A stretch of DNA of 64,000 nucleotides from Planktotalea arctica (GCF_002105285.1 NZ_MUHR01000003.1:1-64000); one strand, 5' to 3'. Positions 35,714 through 45,380 are shown, counted from the first letter of the stretch. Made by a program: numbers and translations. The notes: generated from the sequence alone by a model not told the origin.

Positions 35714-36460
35714 CTAGCCGCGCTCGTCGTCGATGATCTGCTGCATCGCATCGAGCGGCACGTAGCCGCGCACCAGTTGATCGCCCATCACGAAGGTCGG
35801 CGTGCCGCGAATTTGCAAACGCTGCGCCAGTGCGCGTGTCTCTGCGATTTCGCGGGTCACGTCGTCGCTGCCCATGCCTGCGATGATCGCCGCACCGTCA
35901 AGGCCAAGCCCGTCGGCAAGGCGCGCCAGCGCTGCTTCGGATGGCTCACCGCCGAAGCTGATCAACGCGTCATGCACCAGCTTGTAGGCGCCATCGCCTG
36001 CGACCAGTTTGGTGGCGATGGCAAAGCGCGACGAGATGGTCGAGGCTTCACCAAGGATCGGGAATTCCTTCACGATCAGCCTGATATTGCCGTCGCTTTG
36101 CAACAATTGCTCGACCTCGCCATGCGCTTTGCGGCAATAGCCACAGCGATAGTCCATGAATTCGACCACGGTGACATCTCCCTCGGGATTGCCGCCGACC
36201 CATGAAAACCCGTCGTTGAAAATCGCTTCTGCATTGGTGGCCACCAAAGACAGATCATCTTGCGCCTGTTGATCGGCCTGGCGCGCTTCCATCTGGTTGA
36301 CCGCTTCGATGATCACCTGTGGGTTTTCCATCAGGTAAGCGCGCACTTCGGCACGGAAGGCTTCGCGCTCAGCGTCGCTCATGGCGCTCAGATCTAGGGC
36401 GGCGACAGGGGCGGCGAGGGCCGCAATACAAAGGCTTGTCATGGCCAAAAGGCGTTTCAT
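35714..36460 (-). CDS. DsbA-family thiol-disulfide oxidoreductase
   Basis: The 248-residue protein has an N-terminal signal peptide (about residues 1-22), a helical lead, and a thioredoxin-fold domain with active site CGYC at 106-109 and cis-proline loop RGTPTFVMG. It belongs to the Com1/BdbD-like DsbA branch and should work in the periplasm on disulfide formation or isomerisation. The start at 36460 has GGGAG upstream; an in-frame TTG one codon earlier is less likely. It lies 18 bp after the M48 protease gene on the same strand, so both are likely one operon for envelope protein quality. Confidence 0.9.
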   Translation of the reverse strand: MKRLLAMTSLCIAALAAPVAALDLSAMSDAEREAFRAEVRAYLMENPQVIIEAVNQMEARQADQQAQDDLSLVATNAEAIFNDGFSWVGGNPEGDVTVVEFMDYRCGYCRKAHGEVEQLLQSDGNIRLIVKEFPILGEASTISSRFAIATKLVAGDGAYKLVHDALISFGGEPSEAALARLADGLGLDGAAIIAGMGSDDVTREIAETRALAQRLQIRGTPTFVMGDQLVRGYVPLDAMQQIIDDERG

Positions 36461-36478
36461 CAAAGGCTCTCCCGTTTG

Positions 36479-37786
36479 TTATTCTTGTCGTTTTGCAGCA
36501 CTGAGCACATCTTGCGCCCTTTGCCAAGGACCCGAGCCCGTTGGCAAGCGATCGGCCGCGCGTTTCGCATGCAGCGCCGCGTCCTTGAAGCGCCCGATCA
36601 GTGCGTGGCGCTCCGCGAGCGCGAGCGAGGCCATGGCTGGTTGGCCGCTTTGCGCATAGGCGCTGCCCAGATCACGTAGCACTGAAGGGTCGCGAAAATC
36701 GCGCGAACGCGCGCTCTCCAGCACTTTGAGTGCGCCGCTTGGATTGCCGTTAGCCAAAAGTGCGCGCCCATAGCCGCCAAGGATCAACGCGTTGTCCGGC
36801 TGTAGCTTGGCCGCGCGTGCATAGGCATTGGCAGCGGCTGAAAATTGACGTCCCTCAAGCAGGATCTGCCCCAGTAATTCATGATAATAAGCATCCTTCG
36901 GGCGCTCGTTCAAAAGGCGCTGCATGACGCCAGCGGCCTTGGCCGTTTGCGCGCGCCGATGATGGGCGATTGCTTGCATCATCATGGTGATATCCGCGCT
37001 TGGCATTTGTTCAGCGCGGCGCAGGGTGCTTTTGGGGGCTTGCTGAAAGGCCCAGATTTTAGCTTTTGCGCGTTCGAACCAATAGCCGGCATCGGCGCTA
37101 TAGGGGCGGTCTCCGCCATAGGCGGCAACATAGGCCTGCATTGCGCGTACGCGATCACGGGTGAAGGGGTGCGAGCGCGCATAGGGGTCTTGGCGCGCGT
37201 CCGAGAGCATATCCTGACCTGCGAAAATATCGTGGACTTCAATTGCACCGCGCGTGGAAATGCCCGCAGCCGCAAGGTAGCGCACCGCCGATTGATCGGC
37301 CGAGCTTTCTTCGGCGCGGCTATGACTGAGAAAACTGCGCTGCGCGGATGAGGCGACCCCGATCGCCAGCGCGCCCGCCGCGCCACTGCCTGTGCCGCTC
37401 GCCGCTGCTGCCGCCGCCAGCGCGATTCCAAGGCCGGACACTGATTTGCGCGTGCCTGCCTGCACCATGCGCCGCGCGACATGTCCGTTCGCGATATGCG
37501 CTGCTTCATGGGCCAGCACCGCTTGCAAGGCTTCGGCGCTCTTCAGGCGTGTGATCATGCCTGTGTGAATAAAAATGGCGCGATTATCCACGACAAAGGC
37601 GTTGGGGACGCGATCATCGATCAACAGGATTTTAACCTGCGACGGACTTAGCCCCGCCGCTTGCAAGATAGGCCGCGCCAATTGCCCCAGCGCATGTTCG
37701 ATGTCCGCGTCGCGAATAAGGCTACCTGCGCGGGCGGGCAGGGCCAAAAGGCTCAGCATTATCAGCAAACTGCCCAGCAGGCGCAT
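36479..37786 (-). CDS. Periplasmic M48 metalloprotease with TPR repeats (BepA-like)
   Basis: The 435-residue protein has a signal peptide (about residues 1-20), a zinc protease domain with HEAAH at 93-97 and a downstream glutamate in SRAEESSADQSA, and C-terminal TPR-type helices (YYHELLGQILLEGRQFSAAANAYARAAKLQPDN). This is the layout of BepA, which checks outer-membrane protein assembly. GAGGA precedes the ATG at 37786; the longer frame to 37819 adds residues before the signal peptide. It is divergent from an aminotransferase and leads the dsbA-type gene. Confidence 0.9.
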   Translation of the reverse strand: MRLLGSLLIMLSLLALPARAGSLIRDADIEHALGQLARPILQAAGLSPSQVKILLIDDRVPNAFVVDNRAIFIHTGMITRLKSAEALQAVLAHEAAHIANGHVARRMVQAGTRKSVSGLGIALAAAAAASGTGSGAAGALAIGVASSAQRSFLSHSRAEESSADQSAVRYLAAAGISTRGAIEVHDIFAGQDMLSDARQDPYARSHPFTRDRVRAMQAYVAAYGGDRPYSADAGYWFERAKAKIWAFQQAPKSTLRRAEQMPSADITMMMQAIAHHRRAQTAKAAGVMQRLLNERPKDAYYHELLGQILLEGRQFSAAANAYARAAKLQPDNALILGGYGRALLANGNPSGALKVLESARSRDFRDPSVLRDLGSAYAQSGQPAMASLALAERHALIGRFKDAALHAKRAADRLPTGSGPWQRAQDVLSAAKRQE

Positions 37787-37841
37787 TGACTGTCCTCTCG
37801 TTTCGCGGTGAAAGCGCATAGAACAAGAATGGGAGAGAAAG

Positions 37842-38987
37842 ATGCGAAACTCAAGCCGTGGAGCGGTCGATCCCTTTATTGTGATGGACGTGATGGAAGC
37901 CGCGCGCGCCGCCGAAGCGTCTGGTCGTCACATCATCCATATGGAAGTCGGTCAACCGGGCACGGCTGCCCCCGCGGGCGCGCGGCGCGCGGCTGCGCTG
38001 GCGATGGAGCAGGATGCGCTTGGCTATACGGTCGCCCTTGGCCTGCCAGCGCTACGGGCGCGCATCGCGCAGCTCTACGGCGAATGGTACGGCGTTGATC
38101 TTGACCCCAATCGCGTGATCGTCACCTCGGGATCTTCCGCCGCCTTTCTGCTCGCGTTCACCGCACTCTTCGAGGCCGGGGATCGCGTTGCTATTGGCGC
38201 GCCGGGCTATCCGAGCTATCGCCAAATTCTCAAAGCGCTGAGCCTTGAGCCGGTCTTGATCGAAGCGCGCGATGAAAATCGCCTGCAACCCGTCGCGGAT
38301 GATCTAAAAGGCCTCGACGCTCAAGGCCTGCTGGTCGCATCCCCGGCCAACCCCACCGGCACGATGCTGAACAAGGCTGCGATGACCTCGCTAATCCAAG
38401 CATCTGATGATGCGGGTGCCGCCTTCATTTCGGATGAAATCTACCATGGGATCGAGTATGAGGCGAAGGCGGTCAGCGCGCTGGAAATTACCGATGATGC
38501 CTATGTGATCAACTCGTTTTCCAAGTATTTTTCCATGACGGGCTGGCGCGTTGGCTGGATGGTGGTGCCAGAGAACCACGTGCGCGTGATCGAACGCCTT
38601 GCGCAGAATATGTTCATCTGCCCGCCCCATATCAGCCAGATCACTGCGCTTGCCGCGATGGATTGCACCGATGAGCTAGAGGCAAACATGCGCGTCTACA
38701 CAGCCAATCGCGCGCTCATGCTCGACGAACTTCCCAAAGCCGGTCTCGGCGCGTTTGCGCCGCCAGACGGCGCCTTCTATGTCTACGTTGATGTCAGCGA
38801 ATATACGAATGACAGCCGCGCCTTCGCTGCTGAAATTCTTGAAAAAGCAGGCGTCGCAGTTACACCCGGTCTTGATTTTGATGCGCAGCGCGGTCATCAA
38901 ACCCTGCGCTTGTCCTATGCGCGCAGCACCGATGATATCCAAGAGGGCCTCTCGCGCCTCAAAACCTTCATGTCTGCGCGCACTTAA
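37842..38987 (+). CDS. Class I/II aminotransferase (PLP)
   Basis: The 381-residue protein has the aspartate-aminotransferase family I signatures: GYTVALGLPALRARIA, SPANPTGTML, SDEIYHGIEYE with the PLP-contacting Asp/Tyr, and the PLP lysine in SFSKYFSMTGWRVGW. It transfers amino groups between an amino acid and a 2-oxo acid; the substrate is not clear from the sequence. GGGAG precedes the ATG. It is a single gene, divergent from the protease and followed by a dispersed repeat. Confidence 0.88.
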   Translation: MRNSSRGAVDPFIVMDVMEAARAAEASGRHIIHMEVGQPGTAAPAGARRAAALAMEQDALGYTVALGLPALRARIAQLYGEWYGVDLDPNRVIVTSGSSAAFLLAFTALFEAGDRVAIGAPGYPSYRQILKALSLEPVLIEARDENRLQPVADDLKGLDAQGLLVASPANPTGTMLNKAAMTSLIQASDDAGAAFISDEIYHGIEYEAKAVSALEITDDAYVINSFSKYFSMTGWRVGWMVVPENHVRVIERLAQNMFICPPHISQITALAAMDCTDELEANMRVYTANRALMLDELPKAGLGAFAPPDGAFYVYVDVSEYTNDSRAFAAEILEKAGVAVTPGLDFDAQRGHQTLRLSYARSTDDIQEGLSRLKTFMSART

Positions 38988-38988
38988 T

Positions 38989-39059
38989 CGCTTCTTCGGT
39001 CTTGAAATACCTCGGGGGTCTGGGGGCTGGCCCCCAGCCTCAGCCCGCCGAAAGGGCGG
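38989..39059. repeat. Dispersed post-gene repeat, copy B
   Basis: The segment CGCTTCTTCGGTC runs straight into the core TTGAAATACCTCGGGGG (39002-39018). A hairpin CTGGGGG-CTGG-CCCCCAG (39020-39037) and a short CCGCC/GGCGG stem follow. It fills the whole gap between the convergent aminotransferase and xth genes and matches copy D almost base for base over its first 29 positions. Confidence 0.75.
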
Positions 39060-39839
39060 CTAATTATCCAGCTCGACCCAAACCGGCACATGATCTGACG
39101 GCTTCTCACCCGCGCGGACATGCTTGTCGATCTGGCAATCCACCAGTATGTCCGCGACCGCTGGACTAAGCAGGAAATGATCGATGCGAATACCGTCGTC
39201 CTTGTTCCACGCACCTGCCTGATAATCCCAGAAACTGTAGTGCTCGGGGCCTTGCACACGCGCACGAAAGGCTTCGGTTAGGCCGAGATTCACCAAACGG
39301 CGATATGCGGCGCGGCTCTCGGGACGCGCGAGCGCATCTTCTTGCCAGACCTCGGGGCGGCGCGCGTCCTCGTCTTGCGGGATGATATTGTAATCGCCAG
39401 CCATCAAAAACGGTATCTCTTCGGCCAGCAAGGTCTCTGCACGTTTTTGCAAACGCGCCATCCAGGCCAGCTTATAGTCGTATTTCGGCCCCGGCACCGG
39501 ATTGCCGTTGGGCAGGTAGAGCCCGCAAATGCGGATCGCCTGTTTGCCTACCACCGTGGCTTCGATCCAGCGGGCCTGCTCGTCCGTATCATCGCCGGGC
39601 AGACCGCAGCTCACGTCCTCAAGTGGTAATTTGGACAGGATCGCAACGCCGTTGAAAGATTTTTGCCCATGGGTGTGCACGTTATAGCCCATGTCCTCGA
39701 ATATCTCGCGCGGGAAATTCTCGTCGACGGATTTGATTTCCTGCAAGAGCGCCACATCGGGCTGCGCCTCTTTCAGCCATTCGGGCAGGGCGGCAATACG
39801 CGCTTTTATACCGTTGATGTTGAATGTTGCGATTTTCAT
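39060..39839 (-). CDS. xth: Exodeoxyribonuclease III
   Basis: The 259-residue protein shows the AP-endonuclease/exonuclease fold: TFNINGIKAR, LLQEIKS with the metal-binding glutamate, GLYLPNGNP, AGDYNIIPQDEDA, RIDHFLLS and the final histidine in PSDHVPVW. It cuts DNA at abasic sites and degrades 3' ends. AGGAG lies nine bases before the ATG. It is convergent with the aminotransferase and shares the repeat between them. Confidence 0.95.
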   Translation of the reverse strand: MKIATFNINGIKARIAALPEWLKEAQPDVALLQEIKSVDENFPREIFEDMGYNVHTHGQKSFNGVAILSKLPLEDVSCGLPGDDTDEQARWIEATVVGKQAIRICGLYLPNGNPVPGPKYDYKLAWMARLQKRAETLLAEEIPFLMAGDYNIIPQDEDARRPEVWQEDALARPESRAAYRRLVNLGLTEAFRARVQGPEHYSFWDYQAGAWNKDDGIRIDHFLLSPAVADILVDCQIDKHVRAGEKPSDHVPVWVELDN

Positions 39840-40406
39840 GGGCGCGCGCTCCTGTGCTGCTCGTTAGCTATCCTCAAGCGGGGCAGGCGTGCAACCAAGT
39901 GCCAGTCAAAAACGTAAAATCGGAGTGGTTTTTCCCCTGCGCCGCAATTGCGATTTGCTATCGCTGAGCAAAGATCCCTGATCAAGGACCATATGTGTAG
40001 GATAGTAAATTTCTTAAAATTCAAGTCTGGCGCGCTCCAAATCATGTGCCTGCGTTCGCGCTTAGGGCATGCGCAAAGTAAGATGAACGCTGCTTTGGCG
40101 GTCTGATGCCTCCGCATCAAAGGGATGAATTGTCGTAAATTGATTCGCCATTAGGGGGAATTTTGGGGTGCAATTCCCTATATGCGTGTTGCCTGCATTC
40201 GCTTCCAGACATTCGTTTTCCAGACGGTTTGAAGTTTTTTTCAGCCTGTGGATCAATCTTGAAAGTGCTTTTTCGACAGAGTGTTGGCCATAGCTGTGCC
40301 TGTGGATAAGAGGGTTGATAAACACGCATTAAGATAAAAATACTTACAAACACACGTTATGCGTGCAAGCATTTCTCCTACCGAAACACCCAATAGGAGA
40401 ACGACA
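39840..40406. other. AT-rich intergenic region with two DnaA-like boxes
   Basis: This 567-bp stretch has no convincing gene. It contains TGTGGATCA at 40247-40255 and TGTGGATAA at 40301-40309, the second an exact complement of TTATCCACA, spaced 54 bp. An AT-rich run (about 40305-40370) lies just before the small repeat-protein gene. A hairpin GGGAATT / AATTCCC spans 40156-40178. It may hold promoters for both divergent genes; a replication-related role is possible but weakly supported. Confidence 0.5.
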
Positions 40407-40739
40407 ATGTCTGCACTTCGTAAAACCACGACACATTTCACATCCCTCAAGGCGGGCCTTCACAGCGGCACCGACACCCAGCTTTTCACCGCAGGCTATA
40501 CGCCAAGCGCTGACACCGGGCTTCACGGTGGCGCATGTACAGAAATGTTCACCGCCGGTTACTCGCCAAGTGTTCAGGCTGATCTGCATGAAGGCGACGC
40601 GGTCCAGCTTTTCACCGCAGGTTATGCTGCGACGCTTGGCGGAGCGAGCACGCATTTGTTTTCCTCCGGCTCTGCGCCGCGCAGTGAAAGCACCCAAATG
40701 AGCGGCACCCTGAGCGAGATGTTCTCCTCCGGTTCTTAA
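40407..40739 (+). CDS. Small tandem-repeat protein (LFTAGY repeats), function unknown
   Basis: The 110-residue protein begins MSALRKTTTHFTSLKA and then has three 21-residue units at 17-37, 38-58 and 59-79, with consensus LHxGxxxxLFTAGYxPS. Two shorter degenerate units follow (ASTHLFSSGSAPRSE and a last one ending EMFSSGS). It has no signal peptide or membrane helix that I recognise, one cysteine, and many Thr, Ser and Gly. AGGAG lies seven bases before the ATG, so translation should be strong; the frame upstream of it (from 40359) is not used. The partner gene starts 64 bp later. Repeated cores behind a leader-like start recall multi-core peptide precursors, but structural or binding roles are equally open. 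I do not recognise the family. Confidence 0.8.
   Translation: MSALRKTTTHFTSLKAGLHSGTDTQLFTAGYTPSADTGLHGGACTEMFTAGYSPSVQADLHEGDAVQLFTAGYAATLGGASTHLFSSGSAPRSESTQMSGTLSEMFSSGS
40455..40643 (+). repeat. Three 63-bp in-gene tandem repeats
   Basis: Units at 40455-40517, 40518-40580 and 40581-40643 each encode 21 residues. The best-conserved part encodes LFTAGY or MFTAGY, with synonymous differences among copies. That suggests selection on the peptide, not a recent DNA duplication. Confidence 0.85.
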
Positions 40740-40803
40740 CCTGCGCCAGAAGCCAGATAAATTGCCCGCCGGGGCCGTACATCAAGCGACAAGGAAACCT
40801 GAA

Positions 40804-41895
40804 ATGTCCAGCAACGTGATCGCACTGCCCCGGCACACTCTCTCCAAACCCCGGCCTTTCGCGGCTTTAGCGCAGAGCTTTGCGCGTCATCGCAGGGACC
40901 AGAGTGATGTCTATTGGCTTAAGGAGAACGCCGAACTTCTTAGCATTCTCGAGTGCACCGGTGCGAAAGTTCAGGCGCAGGATCTTGAGTGCTATCTGCC
41001 GTTCTATCAATCCCTACCCGAGCGGATCACCTTTTTCCCGCAGTATTATCGCTTCTTGACCTCCATCGCACTGGATCTTGAAGCTTTGGGCATAGAGGGC
41101 GGGCATGCCGCAACCCTATGCGCATTTGTGTACGAAAATAATTTGATCGAGGCTGAGCTGTCGGATCTACAGCGTGCAGAAACTGCGCGCCTGCTGATGC
41201 GGCGCAGCCTCGAGGTGCAAGGTGATCAAGCGCTGCGCCGCCGTCTGCACCGGTTTATCGACAATTGTGCGACCTTCGCATTGCCCAATCGCAAGGTCGC
41301 CTACGAGCTGACGCATATCGTGTTTTATCTCTCTGAGTATGGCCGGCGTGATCCCGAACTCAGCGCGCAGGCCTGCTCCAGTTTGATGTTCACGGGTATT
41401 CTTGCCCATTTGGAACAAAATGCCGATCTGCTTGCGGAAGTCTGCGTGGCTCTGCGCTACGCTGGGCGGGTGCCGCCCGCTCGCTGGGAGCAGTGGATTG
41501 AAACGGTGGTGAACGGTTTTGATCGCGTTGCCGATCTCGACGGCGCAGGGGACCATTATCATGAATATCTGGTCACCAACTGGGCCTGCGCGCAAAAAGA
41601 GAGTGAGGCGTTTGGCGCGCGTTATTGCGCTACAGGGCAGGGGTTTTTCAGTCCCGTTGTGCCGCTTGGCGCGTTATCTTTTTTGTCCGAGGTGCTGTTT
41701 GACTGGCAAGGACCGCGCATTGCGTCTTGGGCTGCAATGGAGGATCGTGTGTATGATGCGCTGCCGCATGACATTGCACAGCATTTGAGTGACGTCGTCG
41801 AGGCCAGCGCAGATTTCGACGCGCTGTTCTCGCATTTCGTGCGTGCACCGCGCGCGCGTAAAGCAACGCGCGCGCCGCTTATGCGCAATGTGTAG
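40804..41895 (+). CDS. Uncharacterised 363-residue protein, partner of the LFTAGY repeat protein
   Basis: I do not recognise this protein. It looks soluble and mainly helical, with a basic N-terminus (LSKPRPFAALAQSFARHRRDQ), a central HIVFYLSEYGRRDPEL block at 171-186, a histidine-rich acidic segment GDHYHEYLVTNWACAQ at 249-264 that could bind metal or act catalytically, and a basic C-terminus. Five or more cysteines are scattered. AAGGA lies eight bases before the ATG at 40804. It follows the repeat-protein gene by 64 bp on the same strand, so the two likely form one operon and a functional pair. It may belong to an existing domain of unknown function restricted to Rhodobacterales; a profile search would tell. 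Confidence 0.8.
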   Translation: MSSNVIALPRHTLSKPRPFAALAQSFARHRRDQSDVYWLKENAELLSILECTGAKVQAQDLECYLPFYQSLPERITFFPQYYRFLTSIALDLEALGIEGGHAATLCAFVYENNLIEAELSDLQRAETARLLMRRSLEVQGDQALRRRLHRFIDNCATFALPNRKVAYELTHIVFYLSEYGRRDPELSAQACSSLMFTGILAHLEQNADLLAEVCVALRYAGRVPPARWEQWIETVVNGFDRVADLDGAGDHYHEYLVTNWACAQKESEAFGARYCATGQGFFSPVVPLGALSFLSEVLFDWQGPRIASWAAMEDRVYDALPHDIAQHLSDVVEASADFDALFSHFVRAPRARKATRAPLMRNV

Positions 41896-41963
41896 CAATT
41901 TGAACCGGGCGCTGCGCTAACGCCTGTAGGGCACAGACGCGCAAGGCCACGCGCGGGCTTGGC

Positions 41964-42287
41964 TTACATCGAAAAGCTGGTGCCGCAGCCGCATGAGCTG
42001 CTTGCGTTCGGGTTTTCGATGGTGAACCGCGCGCCGATCAACTCTTCGGAAAAATCGATCACAGCGTTTTCGAGAAAGGGCAGGGATGTGGCATCTACCA
42101 CCACCTTTTCGCCCGCGCCTTCAAGCACGAGATCATCGGCTTCGGGTGCGTCCAGCTTGATTTCATATTGAAATCCGGAACATCCCCCGCCTTCGACGGC
42201 GACGCGCAGCGCCTGTCCTTGACCGGCTGCGCCGATTTCCGAGAGGCGCTCGAAGGCGCGCGGGGTAACTTTGGGGGGAAGGTTCAT
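41964..42287 (-). CDS. erpA: Iron-sulfur cluster insertion protein, ErpA-like
   Basis: The 107-residue A-type carrier has the three cluster cysteines in EGGGCSGFQYEIKLD and SSSCGCGTSFS and ends close after them, as ErpA does. It passes Fe-S clusters to apoenzymes such as the isoprenoid-pathway enzymes. GGAG lies eight bases before the ATG. It is divergent from dgt, an order common in alphaproteobacteria. It differs clearly from the SufA-like protein at 18 kb. Confidence 0.9.
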   Translation of the reverse strand: MNLPPKVTPRAFERLSEIGAAGQGQALRVAVEGGGCSGFQYEIKLDAPEADDLVLEGAGEKVVVDATSLPFLENAVIDFSEELIGARFTIENPNASSSCGCGTSFSM

Positions 42288-42368
42288 TGCTTGCGCTCCG
42301 CCTGTTGGCTCTTTGACTTGCGTTCAATATAAGGACACATAGGGCAAGCGGCAAGGACGGGGACAGTC

Positions 42369-43505
42369 ATGCACGCATCATATTCTTGCGATCCGGCGCA
42401 AACGCGGGGTCGATTGGTGGCGGAAGAGGAAAGCGCGCATCGCACGTGCTTTCAGCGCGACCGCGATCGTATCATCCATTCCAGCGCGTTTCGGCGTTTA
42501 AAGCATAAAACCCAAGTGTTCGTAGAGCATGAGGGCGATTATTTTCGCACGCGCCTGACCCATTCGATAGAGGTTGCGCAAGTCGCGCGCACCATTGCGG
42601 GGGCTTTGGGCTTGGACAGTGGGCTGACAGAAGCGATCGCGCTGGCCCATGACCTTGGCCACACACCTTTCGGGCACACGGGCGAGGATGCGCTTGACGC
42701 GCTGATGCAGCCCTACGGCGGCTTTGATCACAACGCGCAAGCGGTGAAGATCGTTACCTCGCTGGAGCGGCATTATGCGGATTTCGATGGTCTCAATCTT
42801 ACATGGGAAACGCTTGAAGGGCTGGCCAAGCATAACGGCCCCGTGACGGGCGCGTTGCCGCATGCGCTGTCTGATTATAACCGGCGTCATGATCTGGAGC
42901 TGCACACCCACGCAAGTGCCGAGGCGCAGGTCGCAGCGCTTTCCGATGATGTTGCTTATAATAATCATGACCTGCACGATGGTTTGCGCGCAGGGCTGTT
43001 TTCCGAGCAAGACATCTGTGCGCTGCCCATCATCGGCGCGGCTTTCGCCGAGGTGGATGGACTTTATCCGGGCCTTGATCCGTCGCGGCGCATGCACGAG
43101 GCGCTGCGCCGTGTGTTCGGGATTATGGTATCCGATGTGATCGCCGCAAGCCGTACGGCCTTGTCCGATAGCGGCGTGCAATCGGCGCAGGATATTCGCG
43201 ATCTTGGTCGCCCTGTTGTGATGTTTTCCAAAGACTTGTGGCGTGACCTTAAGGTGATACGTGAATTTCTATTCACCCGCATGTATCGCGCCCCGACTGT
43301 TGTGGAGATGCGCACGCGGGTCACTAAAGTGGTGGAAGACCTTTTCCCGCTGTTCATGCAGCGCACAGATTTGTTGCCCGCAGAATGGCGCGCCGACGTT
43401 GAGCGCGCAAAAGATGAAGTTGCGCTTGCACGTATCGTGGCCGATTACATCTCCGGCATGACCGACCGTTTCGCTCTGCAAGAACATGAGCGGCTTTTGG
43501 GCTGA
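42369..43505 (+). CDS. dgt: Deoxyguanosinetriphosphate triphosphohydrolase-like protein
   Basis: The 378-residue protein has the HD-domain metal site (TRLTHSIEVAQ, LAHDLGHTPFGHTGE, and a later SDDVAYNNHD) and an N-terminal FQRDRDRIIHSSAFRRLKHKTQVF block typical of type 2 Dgt-like proteins. These hydrolyse dNTPs to nucleoside and triphosphate. It leads the conserved series dgt-argS-SPOR-nagZ-scpA-scpB, all on the plus strand with short gaps or overlaps. Confidence 0.93.
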   Translation: MHASYSCDPAQTRGRLVAEEESAHRTCFQRDRDRIIHSSAFRRLKHKTQVFVEHEGDYFRTRLTHSIEVAQVARTIAGALGLDSGLTEAIALAHDLGHTPFGHTGEDALDALMQPYGGFDHNAQAVKIVTSLERHYADFDGLNLTWETLEGLAKHNGPVTGALPHALSDYNRRHDLELHTHASAEAQVAALSDDVAYNNHDLHDGLRAGLFSEQDICALPIIGAAFAEVDGLYPGLDPSRRMHEALRRVFGIMVSDVIAASRTALSDSGVQSAQDIRDLGRPVVMFSKDLWRDLKVIREFLFTRMYRAPTVVEMRTRVTKVVEDLFPLFMQRTDLLPAEWRADVERAKDEVALARIVADYISGMTDRFALQEHERLLG

Positions 43506-43565
43506 GCCATTGAAAGTTGCGCCGCGCATGATAAGACGCGGCCAAACCTATAGGAACGCGTTTGC

Positions 43566-45299
43566 ATGAACCTCTTCTCCGATATCCGCACAACTGTCTT
43601 GAGCGCGCTTGAAGCGATGCAATCCGAGGGCGCATTGCCGGCGGGCCTCGACTTCGCCAATGTCACCGTGGAGCCGCCACGCGACGCCTCGCACGGCGAT
43701 ATGGCGAGCAATGCTGCGATGGTGCTTGCAAAGCCTGCAGCGATGAATCCCCGCGTGATTGCTGAAGCCTTGGCCGCCCATTTAACTGCCGATCCGCGCA
43801 TCGAGAGCGTCGAGGTTGCTGGACCGGGGTTCTTGAACATGCGGCTTTCGGTGACGCTCTGGCAGGGCGTGCTTGCGAAGATCCTCGATCAAGGCGCAGA
43901 CTTTGGCCGCGCGGACACAGGGCAGGGCAAGAAGGTTAACGTCGAATATGTCTCCGCCAATCCCACTGGCCCTTTGCATGTGGGCCACACGCGCGGCGCG
44001 GTCTTTGGCGATGCGCTTGCCAGCCTGCTGGATTACGCGGGTTACGCCGTCACGCGCGAATACTACATCAACGATGGCGGCGCACAGGTCGATGTGCTCG
44101 CGCGCTCGGTCTACCTTCGCTACCAGGAAGCGCACGGGCAGGAGGTCGCGTTCGAGGATGGGACTTATCCCGGCGATTATCTCATCCCAGTCGGCAAAGC
44201 GCTAAAGGAAAAGGTGGGTGACGCCTATCTCGGCAAGCCCGAGAGCGAATGGCTGCTGGAAATCCGCGAGTATGCCACAGAGGCGATGATGGATCTGATC
44301 CGTGCCGATCTGGCGTCGCTTGGCATCAAGATGGATGTCTTCTACTCGGAAAAATCGCTTTATGGCACGGGCCGGATTGAAGCGGCGATTGCGGCGCTCA
44401 AAGATAAGGGTCTGATCTATGAGGGCGTGCTTGAGCCGCCAAAAGGCAAAAAGCCCGAGGATTGGGAGCCGCGCGAGCAGACGCTGTTCAAATCGACAGC
44501 GCACGGCGATGATGTGGACCGCCCCGTGATGAAATCGGATGGCGCATGGACCTATTTCGCGCCCGATATCGCATATCACTACGACAAGGTCATGCGCGGG
44601 TTCGACATGTTGATCGACGTCTTCGGCGCGGATCATGGCGGCTATGTCAAGCGGATGAAGGCGGCGGTTTCCGCGCTCTCTGATGGCAAGGTGCCGCTTG
44701 ATGTGAAGCTGACGCAGCTGGTTAAGCTCTATAAAAACGGTGAGCCTTTCAAGATGTCCAAACGCGCAGGCACCTTCGTGACCCTGCGCGATGTGGTCGA
44801 TCAGGTGGGCCCCGGCGCAACGCGCTTTCACATGCTCACGCGCAAGAACGATGCGCCGCTGGATTTCGATTTCGACAAGGTGTTGGAGCAATCCAAAGAC
44901 AATCCGGTTTTCTACGTGCAATACGCCAATGCGCGGGTGAATTCCGTGCTGCGCAAAGCCGAAGCGGCCGGCCTCGATCTGAGCGCCGCGCCTGATCTGA
45001 GCCAGATCAACCACGAGGCAGAGATTAACGTCGCCAAGAAGTTGGCGGAATGGCCGCGTCTGGTCGAATTGGCGGCGCGCACCAACGAGCCCCATAGGAT
45101 CGCCTTCTATCTGTTTGATTTAGCTAGTGAATTCCATGCGCTTTGGAATCGTGGCAATGATCTGCCTGAACTCAGGTTCCTGCAAGACGGCGAAGATGCC
45201 ACATCTGTTGCAAAAATCGCCCTCGCGCGCTCTGTGCAGGTTGTGATCTGCGCAGGCCTCGGTATCTTGGGCGTCGAACCGGTTGAAGAAATGCGCTAA
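43566..45299 (+). CDS. argS: Arginyl-tRNA synthetase
   Basis: The 577-residue class I synthetase has the N-terminal Arg-tRNA additional domain, HVGH at 138-141 (the HIGH motif, in [15 protein letters not shown]), KMSK at 396-399 ([10 protein letters not shown]), and a C-terminal anticodon-binding DALR domain. It charges tRNA-Arg. The start lies 60 bp after dgt with AGGAA upstream. Length and motifs are standard. Confidence 0.97.
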   Translation: MNLFSDIRTTVLSALEAMQSEGALPAGLDFANVTVEPPRDASHGDMASNAAMVLAKPAAMNPRVIAEALAAHLTADPRIESVEVAGPGFLNMRLSVTLWQGVLAKILDQGADFGRADTGQGKKVNVEYVSANPTGPLHVGHTRGAVFGDALASLLDYAGYAVTREYYINDGGAQVDVLARSVYLRYQEAHGQEVAFEDGTYPGDYLIPVGKALKEKVGDAYLGKPESEWLLEIREYATEAMMDLIRADLASLGIKMDVFYSEKSLYGTGRIEAAIAALKDKGLIYEGVLEPPKGKKPEDWEPREQTLFKSTAHGDDVDRPVMKSDGAWTYFAPDIAYHYDKVMRGFDMLIDVFGADHGGYVKRMKAAVSALSDGKVPLDVKLTQLVKLYKNGEPFKMSKRAGTFVTLRDVVDQVGPGATRFHMLTRKNDAPLDFDFDKVLEQSKDNPVFYVQYANARVNSVLRKAEAAGLDLSAAPDLSQINHEAEINVAKKLAEWPRLVELAARTNEPHRIAFYLFDLASEFHALWNRGNDLPELRFLQDGEDATSVAKIALARSVQVVICAGLGILGVEPVEEMR

Positions 45300-45380
45300 A
45301 AGACATTTCACAAACTGGACTTTGAGCAGTTCTTAAAAGATGCTGGCGGCACCGTATCGCCCGCACAGATGTGAGGCAAA

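Noticed and set aside
39840-40406. Calling this region the chromosomal origin
   Set aside because: Only two box matches, and no dnaA, parAB, hemE or gidA nearby; kept as a low-weight finding only.
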